DNA of 64,000 bases, from the NCBI RefSeq assembly GCF_023923225.1, contig NZ_CP099489.1:4556107-4620106 (forward strand). The letters run 5' to 3'. The notes below the pieces were generated by a model that was not told the origin of the DNA, made no database searches, and saw only the letters and a list, made by a program, of their open reading frames with translations. Positions 50,723 to 60,105 of the stretch are shown piece by piece (position 1 is the stretch's first letter; each line of letters starts with the position of its first letter). The position numbers and the translations under genes were made by a program. The stretch is from Ornithinimicrobium faecis. GTDB taxonomy: Bacteria; Actinomycetota; Actinomycetes; Actinomycetales; Dermatophilaceae.

Positions 50723-53700
50723 GCGAGCAGCCCACCCCGGCGAGCCCCGGACCGACGCCCACCCAGGGCTCCGGGCACTCGTCGTCCTCCCTGGCCCGGG
50801 CCAGCGCGCTGATGGCCTCGGGCACCTTCGTGTCCCGGATCCTCGGCATGGTCCGCGTCCTGCTGCTGGCCGGTGCCGTCGGCGTCCTGAACTCCCCCGC
50901 GGGCAACGCCTGGCAGACGGCCAACACGCTGCCGAACACCATCTACATCCTGCTGGCCGGCGGAGTGCTCAACGTCGTGCTCGTGCCGGCGCTGACCCGG
51001 GCCATGGCGATGAGCCCGGAGAAGGGCCGCGACTTCACCGACCGGCTGCTCACGCTGGCCCTGACCGGGCTGGTCCTGATCACGGTGGTGTTCACCGCAG
51101 GGGCAGCACTGCTGACCAAGCTCTATGCGCTGTCCTGGACCGGCGACCAGCTCGCGCTCGCCATTACCTTTGCCTACCTGTGCCTGCCGCAGATCTTCTT
51201 CTACGGGCTCTACACCCTGCTCGGCCAGATCCTGAACTCCCGCGAGCAGTGGGGGTGGTACATGTGGGCTCCGGTCGCCAACAACATCGTCGCCATCGCG
51301 GGCCTCGGGCTGTTCATGATGCTCTATCCCGAGGCGCGCACGCTCGCTCCCGGCGCGTGGACCGGCGAGATGATCTGGCTGCTGGCCGGGACCGCCACCC
51401 TGGGCGTCGCCGTGCAGGCCACCGTCCTGGTGTGGCCCGTCTGGCGGTCCGGTTTCCGCTATCGACCCCGCTGGGGGTTTCGCGGGGTCGGCCTCGGCGC
51501 CGCCTCCCGGATGGCGCTGTGGATGCTGGCCATCATCGGTGTCTCCCAGGCCGGCATGTGGCTGTCGACCAACGTGCTCAACCGCGCGACCGACCTGGAC
51601 TCGTCCGTGGGCGGCAAGATCCTCTACGAGAACGCCTTCCTGATCTACATCCTGCCGCACAGCCTGATCGCCACCTCGCTGATCACCGCGATGTTCACGC
51701 AGATGTCCCGGTCGGCTCACGAGGAGGACCTGACGGGGCTGGGCACACAGTTCCGCCACGGCCTGCGGCTGCTCGGCGTCGCGATGGTGCCGATCAGCAT
51801 CGGGCTGCTCATCCTCGCCCCAGCGGTCAGCGCCACCCTGTTCTTCAACAACACCCAGGAGGAGACGCTCGCCACCGCCTGGGTCACGATGGCGATGGTC
51901 ATCGGCCTGGCGCCCTACGCCGTCTACATCCTCGCCAGCCGGGTCTTCCACGCCTTCCAGGACGGCCGCACGCCGTTCCAGATGCAGGTGGTGATCACGG
52001 CCGTCTCGGTCGTGGGCATCCTGATCGCCGCGATGGCGCCCCCGGCCCAGACCGCCATCGGGATCGGTCTGGCCCAGACCCTCGGTCAGGGTTCCGCGGC
52101 CGTGCTGGGCGTCTTCTGGGTCCGCCGGCGCCTGGGCCACGTCCCGCTCGGCGACGTGGTCCGTGGCTATCGCCAGATCATCCTGGCGACCCTGGTCGCC
52201 GCGGTCGTCCTCCTGGCGGTCGTGCTGGGCACCAACGCCCTGTTCGAGGGCCGGGCCGCCTCGCTGGTCGCCCTGTTCGTCGGCGGACCGCTGTTCTTCG
52301 TGGTCTATGGCGTCGCCGCCCACCGGCTCGGCGTCACGGAGCTGGCCGAGGTGCTTGGTCCCCTCCTGCGCCGACTGGGACGGGGCCGCTCCACCCCGCC
52401 GGGGTCGGGGACGGGCCCCTCAGCCGGCGACCACACCGGGCCCGACTCCCCCTCCGACACCCGGCCCGGCTCCACACCTGGCACCGGGCCCGGCTCCGCC
52501 CACGAGGCCCTCGCGGGGGCGTCGTCGCCGCAGGAGAAGAGGCCGTCAGAAACCACTCCGGAGGACGACGACACGGGCTGGCACACCGCCTACGAGGACC
52601 TGCGGCACGCTGAGCAGGGCTCGTCGTCGTGGACCAGCACCGGTCCCGCCATAGGATTAGCGGCGACCGAGCACGCACAGGACTGGGAGGTGTGGGGTAT
52701 GGGCCTCGAACCGGGGACGATGCTGGGACGGCGCTATGCGCTGGAAGAGCTCCTGGCGCAGCGCGGTGACGTGCTGGAGTACTGGTCAGCCCTCGACTCC
52801 ACGCTCGACCGCCTCGTCGCCGTCACCATGCTGCCCTCCACCGGTGACCGCGCCATCCTGGCGCACGCCGTGCTCGACGGCGCCCGCCGCACCGCTGGTG
52901 TGGACGACCCCCGACTGGTGCGCGTCCTCGACGTGGGCGAGGAGGACGGCCACTGCTGGATCGTCGAGGAGGGTCTGCCCGACGCGGAGTCGCTGGCCTC
53001 CCTGACCAGTGGTGGGCCGCTGCCCGCCGAGGAGATCCGGCGCATCGTCGGTGAGGCCGCCGTGGGCCTGGAGTCCGCCCGCCGCCGTGGCCTGCACCAC
53101 CTCTATCTCAACCCGCACTCGGTCCTGCGCACCCGCGACGGCAGCATCAAGGTCTCCGGGGTCGGCGTGACCGCCGCCATTGAGCAGACCGATGACCTCG
53201 GCGCACGCGAGGCCTCCCTCATCGACACCGCAGACCTGGTCAGCCTGCTCTACACCGGCCTGACCGGTCGCTGGCCCGGCGACGAGATCGACGGTCTCCC
53301 CTCCGCCCGCCGGCTCGCTGACGGCTCGCTGCCGGCCCCGTCCGAGGTCGTCGGGGGCATCCCGGGCGACCTGGACGCGCTGTGCCGCACCATGCTCGGT
53401 CTGGACTACGACCCGGCCGACGGCCCCCAGACCCCGGGTGAGCTGGCCCGCCAGCTCTCCCCCTGGTCCTCCGACATGGTCACCACCGCGCCCGGCCAGC
53501 CGACCGCCGTCGAGCCCACCTCACAACCGTCGGCCACCGGCGCCACGGGCAACGAGACCGCAGGCAATGAGACTGCGGGCGACGAGGCCGCTGCAGCGGC
53601 CATCGGTGCGGCAGCCGCCAGCTCGGGTGCCGTCAGCTCCGCCACGGACTCCCCTGCCTACTTCCGCACCCAGGCCGAGGACGACGGTGAGGCCACCTAC

Positions 53701-54471
53701 CGAGCCGGCGGCACGACATACGTCCCGGAGGACGACGACCCCGACCTCGCCGAGCGCTATGCGCAGACCCCCGACCGGGGCCTGCCACCGGGGGTGCGCA
53801 ACCGCGACACCGGGCGCGGCCAGACCTGGGTCGTGATGCTGCTCATCGTCGCGCTGATCGCCGTGGCCGCCTTCGTCGCCTACAGCACCATCAGCAACAC
53901 GCTGGGTGGCGGCGATGACACCGCGGGCGACCGGCGCCCGCTGCCGACCGCGGCGCCCTCGGAGACGGCCACCCCCGACGACACCGCGGAGCAGACCAGC
54001 CCCCCGGCCGATGCCGAGGAGACCACCGAGGCACCCGAGCCCGGCGCGGAGATCGAGTTTGTCGACGCCGTGGACTTCGACTCCACCGGCGGTGACGAGA
54101 AGCCGGAGCTGACCGGCAACGCGATCGACGGGGACCCCGACACGGCCTGGAACACCTTCACCTATCTGACGTCCAACTGGGGTGGCCTGAAGTCCGGGGT
54201 CGGCCTGGCCCTGGACATGGGTGAGACCACGCCGGTGTCGGAGGTGACCGTGGAGTTCCCCGAGGGCGACTACGGCGCGACGATCTATGTCAGCGACGAG
54301 CCGACCAACTCCGGCACCGAGATCGGTTCCTCCGACGACGCGAGCGGCACCTGGACCGTGACCGCCGACGAGCCCGTCGAGGGCCGCTATGTCGTGGTCT
54401 ACTTCGACCGGGCCTGGCAGGGGTCCGGCGGGGAGATCGTCAGGGTCTCCGAGGTGACCGCGCGCCAATGA
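50719..54471 (+). CDS. murJ: MurJ lipid II flippase fused to a pseudokinase and C-terminal domain
   Basis: A 1250-residue protein from TTG 50719. Residues 30-545 are the MurJ/MviN core (ASALMASGTFVSRILGMVR). A pseudokinase lies at about 662-915: the VAIK lysine is replaced (LVAVTML), the HRD loop reads HHLYLNPHSVL and the DFG reads SGVGV. After a linker come one membrane helix (about 1035-1058) and an exported carbohydrate-binding-like domain (about 1110-1250). The same plan occurs in mycobacterial MviN, where the pseudokinase recruits FhaA when phosphorylated. It flips lipid II. Confidence 0.95.
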   Translation: MSEQPTPASPGPTPTQGSGHSSSSLARASALMASGTFVSRILGMVRVLLLAGAVGVLNSPAGNAWQTANTLPNTIYILLAGGVLNVVLVPALTRAMAMSPEKGRDFTDRLLTLALTGLVLITVVFTAGAALLTKLYALSWTGDQLALAITFAYLCLPQIFFYGLYTLLGQILNSREQWGWYMWAPVANNIVAIAGLGLFMMLYPEARTLAPGAWTGEMIWLLAGTATLGVAVQATVLVWPVWRSGFRYRPRWGFRGVGLGAASRMALWMLAIIGVSQAGMWLSTNVLNRATDLDSSVGGKILYENAFLIYILPHSLIATSLITAMFTQMSRSAHEEDLTGLGTQFRHGLRLLGVAMVPISIGLLILAPAVSATLFFNNTQEETLATAWVTMAMVIGLAPYAVYILASRVFHAFQDGRTPFQMQVVITAVSVVGILIAAMAPPAQTAIGIGLAQTLGQGSAAVLGVFWVRRRLGHVPLGDVVRGYRQIILATLVAAVVLLAVVLGTNALFEGRAASLVALFVGGPLFFVVYGVAAHRLGVTELAEVLGPLLRRLGRGRSTPPGSGTGPSAGDHTGPDSPSDTRPGSTPGTGPGSAHEALAGASSPQEKRPSETTPEDDDTGWHTAYEDLRHAEQGSSSWTSTGPAIGLAATEHAQDWEVWGMGLEPGTMLGRRYALEELLAQRGDVLEYWSALDSTLDRLVAVTMLPSTGDRAILAHAVLDGARRTAGVDDPRLVRVLDVGEEDGHCWIVEEGLPDAESLASLTSGGPLPAEEIRRIVGEAAVGLESARRRGLHHLYLNPHSVLRTRDGSIKVSGVGVTAAIEQTDDLGAREASLIDTADLVSLLYTGLTGRWPGDEIDGLPSARRLADGSLPAPSEVVGGIPGDLDALCRTMLGLDYDPADGPQTPGELARQLSPWSSDMVTTAPGQPTAVEPTSQPSATGATGNETAGNETAGDEAAAAAIGAAAASSGAVSSATDSPAYFRTQAEDDGEATYRAGGTTYVPEDDDPDLAERYAQTPDRGLPPGVRNRDTGRGQTWVVMLLIVALIAVAAFVAYSTISNTLGGGDDTAGDRRPLPTAAPSETATPDDTAEQTSPPADAEETTEAPEPGAEIEFVDAVDFDSTGGDEKPELTGNAIDGDPDTAWNTFTYLTSNWGGLKSGVGLALDMGETTPVSEVTVEFPEGDYGATIYVSDEPTNSGTEIGSSDDASGTWTVTADEPVEGRYVVVYFDRAWQGSGGEIVRVSEVTARQ

Positions 54472-54520
54472 GCCCCCGTATGCCGCGTGCTCACCAGCCC
54501 GATCAGGTCAGGCTGGGACT

Positions 54521-55057
54521 GTGGTGACCCCGGATCTGCAGGAGCGGACTGACCACGAGCTGCTGAAGCTGCACCAGGACGGTGACGCGGAGGCCTTCGG
54601 TGAGCTGTTCCGGCGCCACAAGGACCGCATGTGGGCGGTCGCGCTGCGCACCGCGCGCGACCCGGAGATCGCCGCAGACGCGGTGCAGGACGGCTTCATC
54701 AACGCCTTCCGACGGGCGGGGTCCTTCCGCGGTGACTCTGCCGTGACCACCTGGCTGCACCGCATCGTGGTCAATGCCTGCCTGGACCGGCTGCGCCGGA
54801 TCAAGCCGACCTCGGACATCACCGACATTGATCCTGCCGACGCCCGCGACCACCACCGCAGCGTCGAGGTGCGCCTCGATGTGCGGGAGGCCCTGGACCA
54901 ACTGCCTGAGGGGCAGAAGATGGCCCTGGTCCTGGTCGACATGCACGGGATGAGCGTGACCGAGGCCGCGCAGGTCCTGGAGGTCGCCGAGGGCACCGTG
55001 AAGTCCCGGTGCGCCCGCGGGCGGGCCGCGATGGCGCAACTGCTGGAGCCGGCATGA
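54521..55057 (+). CDS. sigM: ECF sigma factor SigM-like
   Basis: A 178-residue sigma-70 factor of the ECF type. Region 2 spans about residues 20-90 (FRRHKDRMWAVALR, DAVQDGFINAFRRAGSFRGDSAVTTWLHRI, shortened to its key parts: DGFINAFRRAG, WLHRIVVNACLDRLRR). Region 4 spans about 120-170 (LPEGQKMALVLVDMHGMSV, VAEGTVKSRCARGRA). GTG at 54521 or 54524 starts it. Its position between murJ and trxB matches SigM of mycobacteria. It should direct RNA polymerase to an envelope- or redox-stress regulon. The downstream gene is its likely anti-sigma factor, with a candidate SigM promoter in between. Confidence 0.93.
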   Translation: MVTPDLQERTDHELLKLHQDGDAEAFGELFRRHKDRMWAVALRTARDPEIAADAVQDGFINAFRRAGSFRGDSAVTTWLHRIVVNACLDRLRRIKPTSDITDIDPADARDHHRSVEVRLDVREALDQLPEGQKMALVLVDMHGMSVTEAAQVLEVAEGTVKSRCARGRAAMAQLLEPA

Positions 55058-55103
55058 GGTGCGTGCTCTCGGTGCAGGCCTCCGACGGCGGCACAGAATC
55101 GCA

Positions 55104-55130
55104 GGGAACCTGTGGCTCTGCTCGCACGTC
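55104..55130 (+). promoter_or_regulatory. Candidate SigM-type promoter
   Basis: GGGAACC-N16-CGTC, followed by G, lies between sigM and the anti-sigma gene. This closely matches the consensus I know for mycobacterial SigM promoters, and would allow autoregulated expression of the anti-sigma factor. Confidence 0.6.
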
Positions 55131-55199
55131 GTATCTCCGTGGGGCTGATTGCAGCCACCACCGAGCACGCCCGTTCGACGCCCTCGTGAGGAGGTTTCC

Positions 55200-56108
55200 G
55201 TGACTGGATCGCACCCCGATCCGCGCGCATCTGACGACGACCTGGATCCGACTGGAGTCCGGGCTCTGCTCGCGAACCTTCCTGACCCTGGCCCGATGCC
55301 CGACGAACTCATGACGCGGATCTCGCAGAGTCTGGTGCTCGAGCAGGAGCGACGCGCCAGCGCGGGCACCTCCACCGGCGCTCCGGCCGACTCCGAGACG
55401 TCCACCGGGTCTGCGCCGTCCTCAGCTGGCACCGACGACAACGTCGTGTCCCTGACCGCAGAGCGCCAGCGCCGTCGCCCGGGGCGCACGCTCCTGTGGC
55501 TCGGCGGTGCCGCCGCGGTCGCCATGGTCGCCACCGTCTCCGTCAACCAGCTTGTGGGCACCGACGGTGCTGGCGACTCCGGTGTCGCAGCCGATATCCC
55601 GGTGACCACCGACTCCGCCGACAGTGGTGCCGAGGCTGGCGGCGCCGCAGACGCTGCCGAGGGACAGGACGACTCCGCCCAGGAGGGTGGTGCGGACTCG
55701 GCAATGCCTGATGAAGAGGGCGAGGCGGCCCCTCAGGCCGAGCCGACGCCCGCTCCCGGCGAGGAGTCGGAGAGCGCCGGGGCCGGCGACGTGCTCACTT
55801 CCACCCAGGTTCAAGCCATGGCGGGCACCGTCGAGCTGAGCACGACCGGCTGGGCCGATGAGGTCAGCGCGTGGTTGGGCGCTGACCTGGCACGCGATGA
55901 GCCCATGTGGGGAGCGACCCAGGCCCGCGACTGCGTCGAGAACAGCGATCTGGACACCCGCCAGGCCAACACCGTGCTGTTGTCGCAGGCGCTCTGGGAG
56001 GACGAGCCGGCCACCCTGGTTGTCGCCGAGGCGACCTCTGGGGACACAGCCTGGGTGCTGAGCCCGGACTGCCAGGAGATCCTCTCCGGCCCGACGCTCC
56101 TCGACTGA
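55200..56108 (+). CDS. Putative membrane-bound anti-sigma factor for SigM
   Basis: A 302-residue protein from GTG 55200, with GAGGAGG ahead. The N-terminal 95 residues are cytosolic and acidic (DDDLDPTGVRALLANLPDPGPMPDELM, key part LLANLPDPGPMPDEL), one membrane helix lies at about 97-118 (LLWLGGAAAVAMVATVSVNQL), and an exported part follows: an acidic linker and a small domain with two cysteines (ARDCVEN, PDCQEIL). No zinc anti-sigma HxxxCxxC motif is visible. The position after sigM supports the role; in mycobacteria the gene there encodes the SigM anti-sigma protein. Confidence 0.8.
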   Translation: MTGSHPDPRASDDDLDPTGVRALLANLPDPGPMPDELMTRISQSLVLEQERRASAGTSTGAPADSETSTGSAPSSAGTDDNVVSLTAERQRRRPGRTLLWLGGAAAVAMVATVSVNQLVGTDGAGDSGVAADIPVTTDSADSGAEAGGAADAAEGQDDSAQEGGADSAMPDEEGEAAPQAEPTPAPGEESESAGAGDVLTSTQVQAMAGTVELSTTGWADEVSAWLGADLARDEPMWGATQARDCVENSDLDTRQANTVLLSQALWEDEPATLVVAEATSGDTAWVLSPDCQEILSGPTLLD

Positions 56109-56126
56109 CCAGCGCGTTCACGGACC

Positions 56127-56153
56127 GGGAACATCCTCCACGTAGGATCGGTT
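56127..56153 (+). promoter_or_regulatory. Candidate SigH/SigR-type promoter of trxB-trxA
   Basis: GGGAAC-N18-GTT stands 69 bases before trxB. It fits the GGAAY-N18-19-GTT pattern of disulfide-stress promoters read by SigR in Streptomyces and SigH in mycobacteria, which control thioredoxin genes. Confidence 0.6.
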
Positions 56154-56221
56154 GAGCATATTGATGGTGTCTGCCCCGTGGGTGGGCACCTGCCACCGAC
56201 CTCGCACCCTGGAGTCCAGCC

Positions 56222-57226
56222 TTGATCACCATTCCCGAGGAGCCCACAGCCCCCGCCACCCACGGCGATGAGCTGCGCGACGTGATCATCGTCGGGTCCG
56301 GCCCGGCGGGTTACACCGCGGCGGTCTATGCAGCCCGCGCCAACCTGCGGCCCCTCCTCTTCGAGGGGGCTGTCACTGCTGGTGGCGCCCTGATGAACAC
56401 CACGGATGTGGAGAACTTCCCCGGCTTTGAGAACGGCATCATGGGCCCGGACCTGATGTTCGCCATGCGCGGCCAGGCCGAGCGGTTCGGGGCCGAGCTG
56501 GTCCGCGAGGACGTCACCGCCCTCGACCTCACCGGCGCTGAGAAGCTGGTCACGGACGCGACCGGCCAGGTGCACCGTGCCCGCACCGTCATCCTGGCGA
56601 TGGGTTCGGCCTACCGTGAGATGGGGCTGCCGGATGAGAAGCGACTCTCCGGCCACGGCCTGTCCTGGTGTGCGACCTGTGATGGTGCCTTCTTCCGTGA
56701 GCAGGACATCGCCGTGGTCGGTGGTGGCGACTCCGCCATGGAGGAGGCCACCTTCCTGAGCCGCTTCGGGCGCTCCGTGACGGTCATCCACCGCCGCGAC
56801 GAGCTGCGGGCCTCCAAGATCATGGCCGAGCGTGCGCAGAACGACCCCAAGATCTCGTTCCTGTGGAACACCGAGATCGCGGCGCTGCACGGTGACCCGA
56901 AGCTCTCCGGGGTCACGCTGCGCGACACGGTCACCGGCGAGGAGCGCGAGGGCGAGTTTGCCGGTGTCTTTGTCGCCATCGGCCACGACCCCCGCAATGA
57001 GCTCATCACCGGGCAGGTCGACCTCGACGATGGCGGCTATGTCCTCGTCGAGGGCCGCACCACGCAGACCAACCTGCCAGGCGTCTTCGCCTGCGGCGAC
57101 CTGGTCGACCACACCTACCGACAGGCCGTCACTGCGGCGGGCACCGGGTGCTCCGCGGCCCTCGACGCCGAGCGCTACCTCGCCGGGATCGAGGCGGACG
57201 ACCTGGCCGAGGAGCTCGTTCACTGA
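56222..57226 (+). CDS. trxB: Thioredoxin reductase
   Basis: A 334-residue flavoenzyme starting at TTG 56222, with GGAG eight bases upstream. It has the FAD motif [18 protein letters not shown], the redox pair Cys150-Ala-Thr-Cys153 in [10 protein letters not shown], the NADPH motif [12 protein letters not shown] and the closing [21 protein letters not shown]. It reduces thioredoxin with NADPH in the cytosol. The trxA gene follows 111 bases downstream. A candidate oxidative-stress promoter lies upstream. Confidence 0.97.
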   Translation: MITIPEEPTAPATHGDELRDVIIVGSGPAGYTAAVYAARANLRPLLFEGAVTAGGALMNTTDVENFPGFENGIMGPDLMFAMRGQAERFGAELVREDVTALDLTGAEKLVTDATGQVHRARTVILAMGSAYREMGLPDEKRLSGHGLSWCATCDGAFFREQDIAVVGGGDSAMEEATFLSRFGRSVTVIHRRDELRASKIMAERAQNDPKISFLWNTEIAALHGDPKLSGVTLRDTVTGEEREGEFAGVFVAIGHDPRNELITGQVDLDDGGYVLVEGRTTQTNLPGVFACGDLVDHTYRQAVTAAGTGCSAALDAERYLAGIEADDLAEELVH

Positions 57227-57337
57227 CCCCAATCGCTTACTGACACAACAGAATCAGCAGTTTCAAGATGTATCGCTGACTGGCACAGAATGCCCCTGAG
57301 CGAGAACGTGCACCACACCACGAGGAAAGGGAATCCC

Positions 57338-57661
57338 ATGGCCACCAAGCACACTTCCGACACCGAGTTCCAGGCTGACGTCCTGGACCAGCAGACCCCG
57401 GTCCTGGTCGACTTCTGGGCGCCCTGGTGCGGCCCGTGCAAGATGGTTGCCCCGATCCTGGAGGAGCTCTCCGAGGAGTATGGCGACAAGATCCAGGTCG
57501 TCAAGCTCAACACCGACGAGAACCCGGGCATCACCGGCAAATACGGCATCACCGGCATCCCGACGATGAACGTCTACGTCGGCGGCGAGGTCGTCAAGAC
57601 CCTCGTCGGTGCTCTTCCGAAGCAGAAGCTGGTCCGTGAGCTCGAGGACTACCTCGGCTGA
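57338..57661 (+). CDS. trxA: Thioredoxin
   Basis: A 107-residue thioredoxin from ATG 57338, with AGGAAAGG upstream. The active site is WCGPC (Cys31, Cys34) in FWAPWCGPCK, the cis-proline lies in GIPTMNVYVGG, and the length is standard. It reduces protein disulfides and is recharged by the product of trxB just upstream. A strong terminator follows. Confidence 0.98.
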   Translation: MATKHTSDTEFQADVLDQQTPVLVDFWAPWCGPCKMVAPILEELSEEYGDKIQVVKLNTDENPGITGKYGITGIPTMNVYVGGEVVKTLVGALPKQKLVRELEDYLG

Positions 57662-57705
57662 TTCGCCTGCAGCACAGCGCAACTCGAGGCGCCTAGGAAC
57701 AGAGC

Positions 57706-57736
57706 AAACGCCCCGGACCAGTGGTCCGGGGCGTTT
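57706..57736. terminator. Terminator between trxA and parB, probably bidirectional
   Basis: A perfect 14-bp inverted repeat (AAACGCCCCGGACC) with a 3-base loop lies in the convergent gap. A-run and T-run flanks on both sides would let it stop transcription from either gene. Confidence 0.9.
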
Positions 57737-57778
57737 CGCGTCTGCCGAGATCAGGCCTGCGGGATCAGGCGTCTGAGA

Positions 57779-58822
57779 TCAGGCGTCGTGGAGCAGACCG
57801 AGGATGCGGTCCAGGTCCTCCAGTGAGGCAAACTCCACGGTGACCTTGCCCTTGCGCTTGCCCATCGCGATCGCCACCCGGGTGTCGAGGCGATCAGCGA
57901 GGCGGGCGGCGTGCTCCTCCAGCTCCGGCTGTGCCTCGCGCGGTGCCCGACTGCGTCGTGTCGCGGGCTCACCACCCTCACCCAGCACGACGATCTCCTC
58001 CACTGTGCGCACAGAGAGCCCCTCGGCAACGATCCTCTGGGCCAGGCGCTCCATCGCGGCCCCGTCAGACAGGCCCAGCAGCGCCCTGGCGTGTCCGGCG
58101 CTGAGGACCCCGGCCGCGACGCGACGCTGCACCAGCGGTGGGAGCTTCATCAGACGCAGCGTGTTGCTGATCTGCGGTCGGGAGCGTCCGATCCGCTGTG
58201 CCAGCTCGTCCTGCGTGCACCCGAAGTCGCCCAGCAGCTGCTGATAGGCCGCTGCTTCTTCCAGGGGGTTGAGCTGCGCACGGTGCAGGTTCTCCAGCAA
58301 CGCATCGCGCAGCATGTCGTCATCCGCAGTGTCGCGGATGATGGCCGGGATGGTCTCCAGCCCGACCTGGCGTGCCGCTCGCAATCGTCGCTCGCCCATG
58401 ATGAGCTCGTAGCCCTGGTCTGCCGGACGCACCACGACGGGCTGCAGCACGCCGATCTCACGGATGCTGTGCTCCAGCTCCGACAGGTCATCCTCGTCGA
58501 ACACCTGTCGGGGTTGGCGCGCGTTGGGGACGATCAGGTCGATCTCGAGGTCCGCGAACTGGGCTCCCGGCACGGGGGCCAGATCGGGGTCCTCGGGTGC
58601 TGGCGCCTCTTCAGAAGTGTCCGCAGTGCCTTCCAGCGGTTCGACAGAATCCTTCATCGAGTCTTCGAGATGCGTGGCAAGCAGGACACCTGCGGCCTCC
58701 TGACCTGCGGAAACACTGGTCTGTCGCGGGAAGAAGACATCACTGGGGCGATCGGCGCCCGACGGAGCCGGCGGGATCAGTGCCCCCAGCCCACGTCCCA
58801 GTCCTCGTCGCCGATCACTCAT
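57779..58822 (-). CDS. parB: Chromosome-partitioning protein ParB
   Basis: A 347-residue ParB. It opens with [13 protein letters not shown], the peptide that stimulates the ParA ATPase. The CTPase/ParB-N domain has [10 protein letters not shown] and [13 protein letters not shown] helix-turn-helix ([21 protein letters not shown]) binds parS, and the C-terminus forms the dimer. It loads as a CTP-controlled clamp at parS sites, four of which lie in this window. It overlaps parA by ATGA. Confidence 0.98.
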   Translation of the reverse strand: MSDRRRGLGRGLGALIPPAPSGADRPSDVFFPRQTSVSAGQEAAGVLLATHLEDSMKDSVEPLEGTADTSEEAPAPEDPDLAPVPGAQFADLEIDLIVPNARQPRQVFDEDDLSELEHSIREIGVLQPVVVRPADQGYELIMGERRLRAARQVGLETIPAIIRDTADDDMLRDALLENLHRAQLNPLEEAAAYQQLLGDFGCTQDELAQRIGRSRPQISNTLRLMKLPPLVQRRVAAGVLSAGHARALLGLSDGAAMERLAQRIVAEGLSVRTVEEIVVLGEGGEPATRRSRAPREAQPELEEHAARLADRLDTRVAIAMGKRKGKVTVEFASLEDLDRILGLLHDA

Positions 58823-60105
58823 TGGTCACTGCCTTCCTGGTTGGTCTGCGCACCCTTGCTCTGGGCGGCTCGCGCCACTTCTTTGGCTGCCTCGAGATAG
58901 CACAGGGCCCCGCTGCTGACGGGGTCGTAAGTGATGACGGTCTCGCCATGGCTGGGCGCCTCACTGATGCGCACCGACCGGGGGATTGACGTGCGCAGCA
59001 CCGTGCTGGCGAAGTGGCTGCGCACCTCATCGGCCACCTGGGATGACAGCCGGGTGCGGCCGTCATACATGGTCAGCAGGATGTGCGAGACGGTGAGCGT
59101 GGGGTTCAGGTGCTCCTTGATCAGCTCGATGTTCGTGAGGAGCTGACTGAGGCCTTCCAGTGCGTAGTACTCACACTGAATCGGGATCAGCACCTCGGAC
59201 CCGGCGACGAAGGAGTTGATGGTCAGCAGTCCGAGGCTTGGCGGACAGTCGATGAAGACATAGTCGACGGGCGATCCAGCCGCCTTCCGTGCGGCCAGGA
59301 AGGTCGCCACGGCCTTACGCAGTCGACTCTCCCGCGCCACCATCGGCACCAACTCGATCTCAGCGCCGGCCAGATCGATGGTGGCGGGCGCGCACAGCAG
59401 CCCGGGCAGCGAGGGGCTCTCCTGGACGACATCCTCCAGGGGGGCGCCATCGATGAGCACGTCATAGATGCCGGCGACGTCACCGCCGTGGTCGATCCCG
59501 AGGGCCGTGCTGGCATTGCCCTGAGGGTCCATGTCGATCACCAGGACGCGCAAACCCGACTGGCTCAGAGCAGCGGCCATGTTGACGGCCGTCGTGGTCT
59601 TCCCAACCCCACCCTTCTGGTTGGCCACCGTCAGCACACGTGGCTCCCGGGGGCGAGGCAGGTCGGTGGTGTGTGCCGCGGCGACAGCACGCGGGGCATC
59701 GCTGGAGGCAACACCCGCGGTTTCACGTGAAACCGAGGTCGCACTCAGGTCGTCACGCGTGTCCGTGTCGTCACGCGTGTCCGTCTCGTCATGAATGCCC
59801 GTCTCGCGGGCATCGAGGGCATCGGCCCGGGTGTCGGTCGTGGTGTCGGTCGGGTCAGTTTCACGTGAAACATGGCTCGCGACACTCGCGGACCCCGTCA
59901 CGTCTTCTGATGGCTCTTCTTGTGGCCAGCCTTCTTGTGGCCCGTCCGTTTCACGTGAAACATGCTTCGAGGGCCACCCGAGGGGGCTCGACAGCTTCCC
60001 CCCAGCTTCACGGATCACCGCGACCCCGGTTGACGTGGCTGGCTGTGGCCAGCCCACCAGGGAGTGTGGCTTCTTGAGGGTCAGGGTTTTCATCGCTTCC
60101 ATCAT
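58819..60105 (-). CDS. parA: Chromosome-partitioning ATPase ParA with parS-encoding N-terminal extension
   Basis: A 428-residue ParA. The core ATPase starts near residue 155 with [19 protein letters not shown] (deviant Walker A), then [17 protein letters not shown] and [16 protein letters not shown]. The first 150 residues are a disordered extension. Three parS palindromes fall inside it in the same frame, so the protein contains HVSRET, HVSRET and SVSRET. The ATG at 60105 overlaps the rsmG stop. ParA-ATP dimers on DNA move ParB-parS complexes apart. Confidence 0.97.
   Translation of the reverse strand: MMEAMKTLTLKKPHSLVGWPQPATSTGVAVIREAGGKLSSPLGWPSKHVSRETDGPQEGWPQEEPSEDVTGSASVASHVSRETDPTDTTTDTRADALDARETGIHDETDTRDDTDTRDDLSATSVSRETAGVASSDAPRAVAAAHTTDLPRPREPRVLTVANQKGGVGKTTTAVNMAAALSQSGLRVLVIDMDPQGNASTALGIDHGGDVAGIYDVLIDGAPLEDVVQESPSLPGLLCAPATIDLAGAEIELVPMVARESRLRKAVATFLAARKAAGSPVDYVFIDCPPSLGLLTINSFVAGSEVLIPIQCEYYALEGLSQLLTNIELIKEHLNPTLTVSHILLTMYDGRTRLSSQVADEVRSHFASTVLRTSIPRSVRISEAPSHGETVITYDPVSSGALCYLEAAKEVARAAQSKGAQTNQEGSDQ
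59720..59733. promoter_or_regulatory. parS site 1
   Basis: GTTTCACGTGAAAC, the core of the conserved ParB-binding palindrome, flanked by G and C. It lies within parA and encodes part of SVSRETA. Confidence 0.93.
59858..59871. promoter_or_regulatory. parS site 2
   Basis: A perfect GTTTCACGTGAAAC core with A on each side, inside parA; it encodes HVSRET in the minus-strand frame. Confidence 0.95.
59948..59961. promoter_or_regulatory. parS site 3
   Basis: A perfect GTTTCACGTGAAAC core followed by A, inside parA 90 bases from site 2; it encodes HVSRET again. Confidence 0.95.

Noticed and set aside
50418..52613. Open frame of 731 codons on the plus strand
   Set aside because: It is a frame-shifted reading of DUF6049 and murJ, with Arg/Pro/Gly-rich sequence and no domain.
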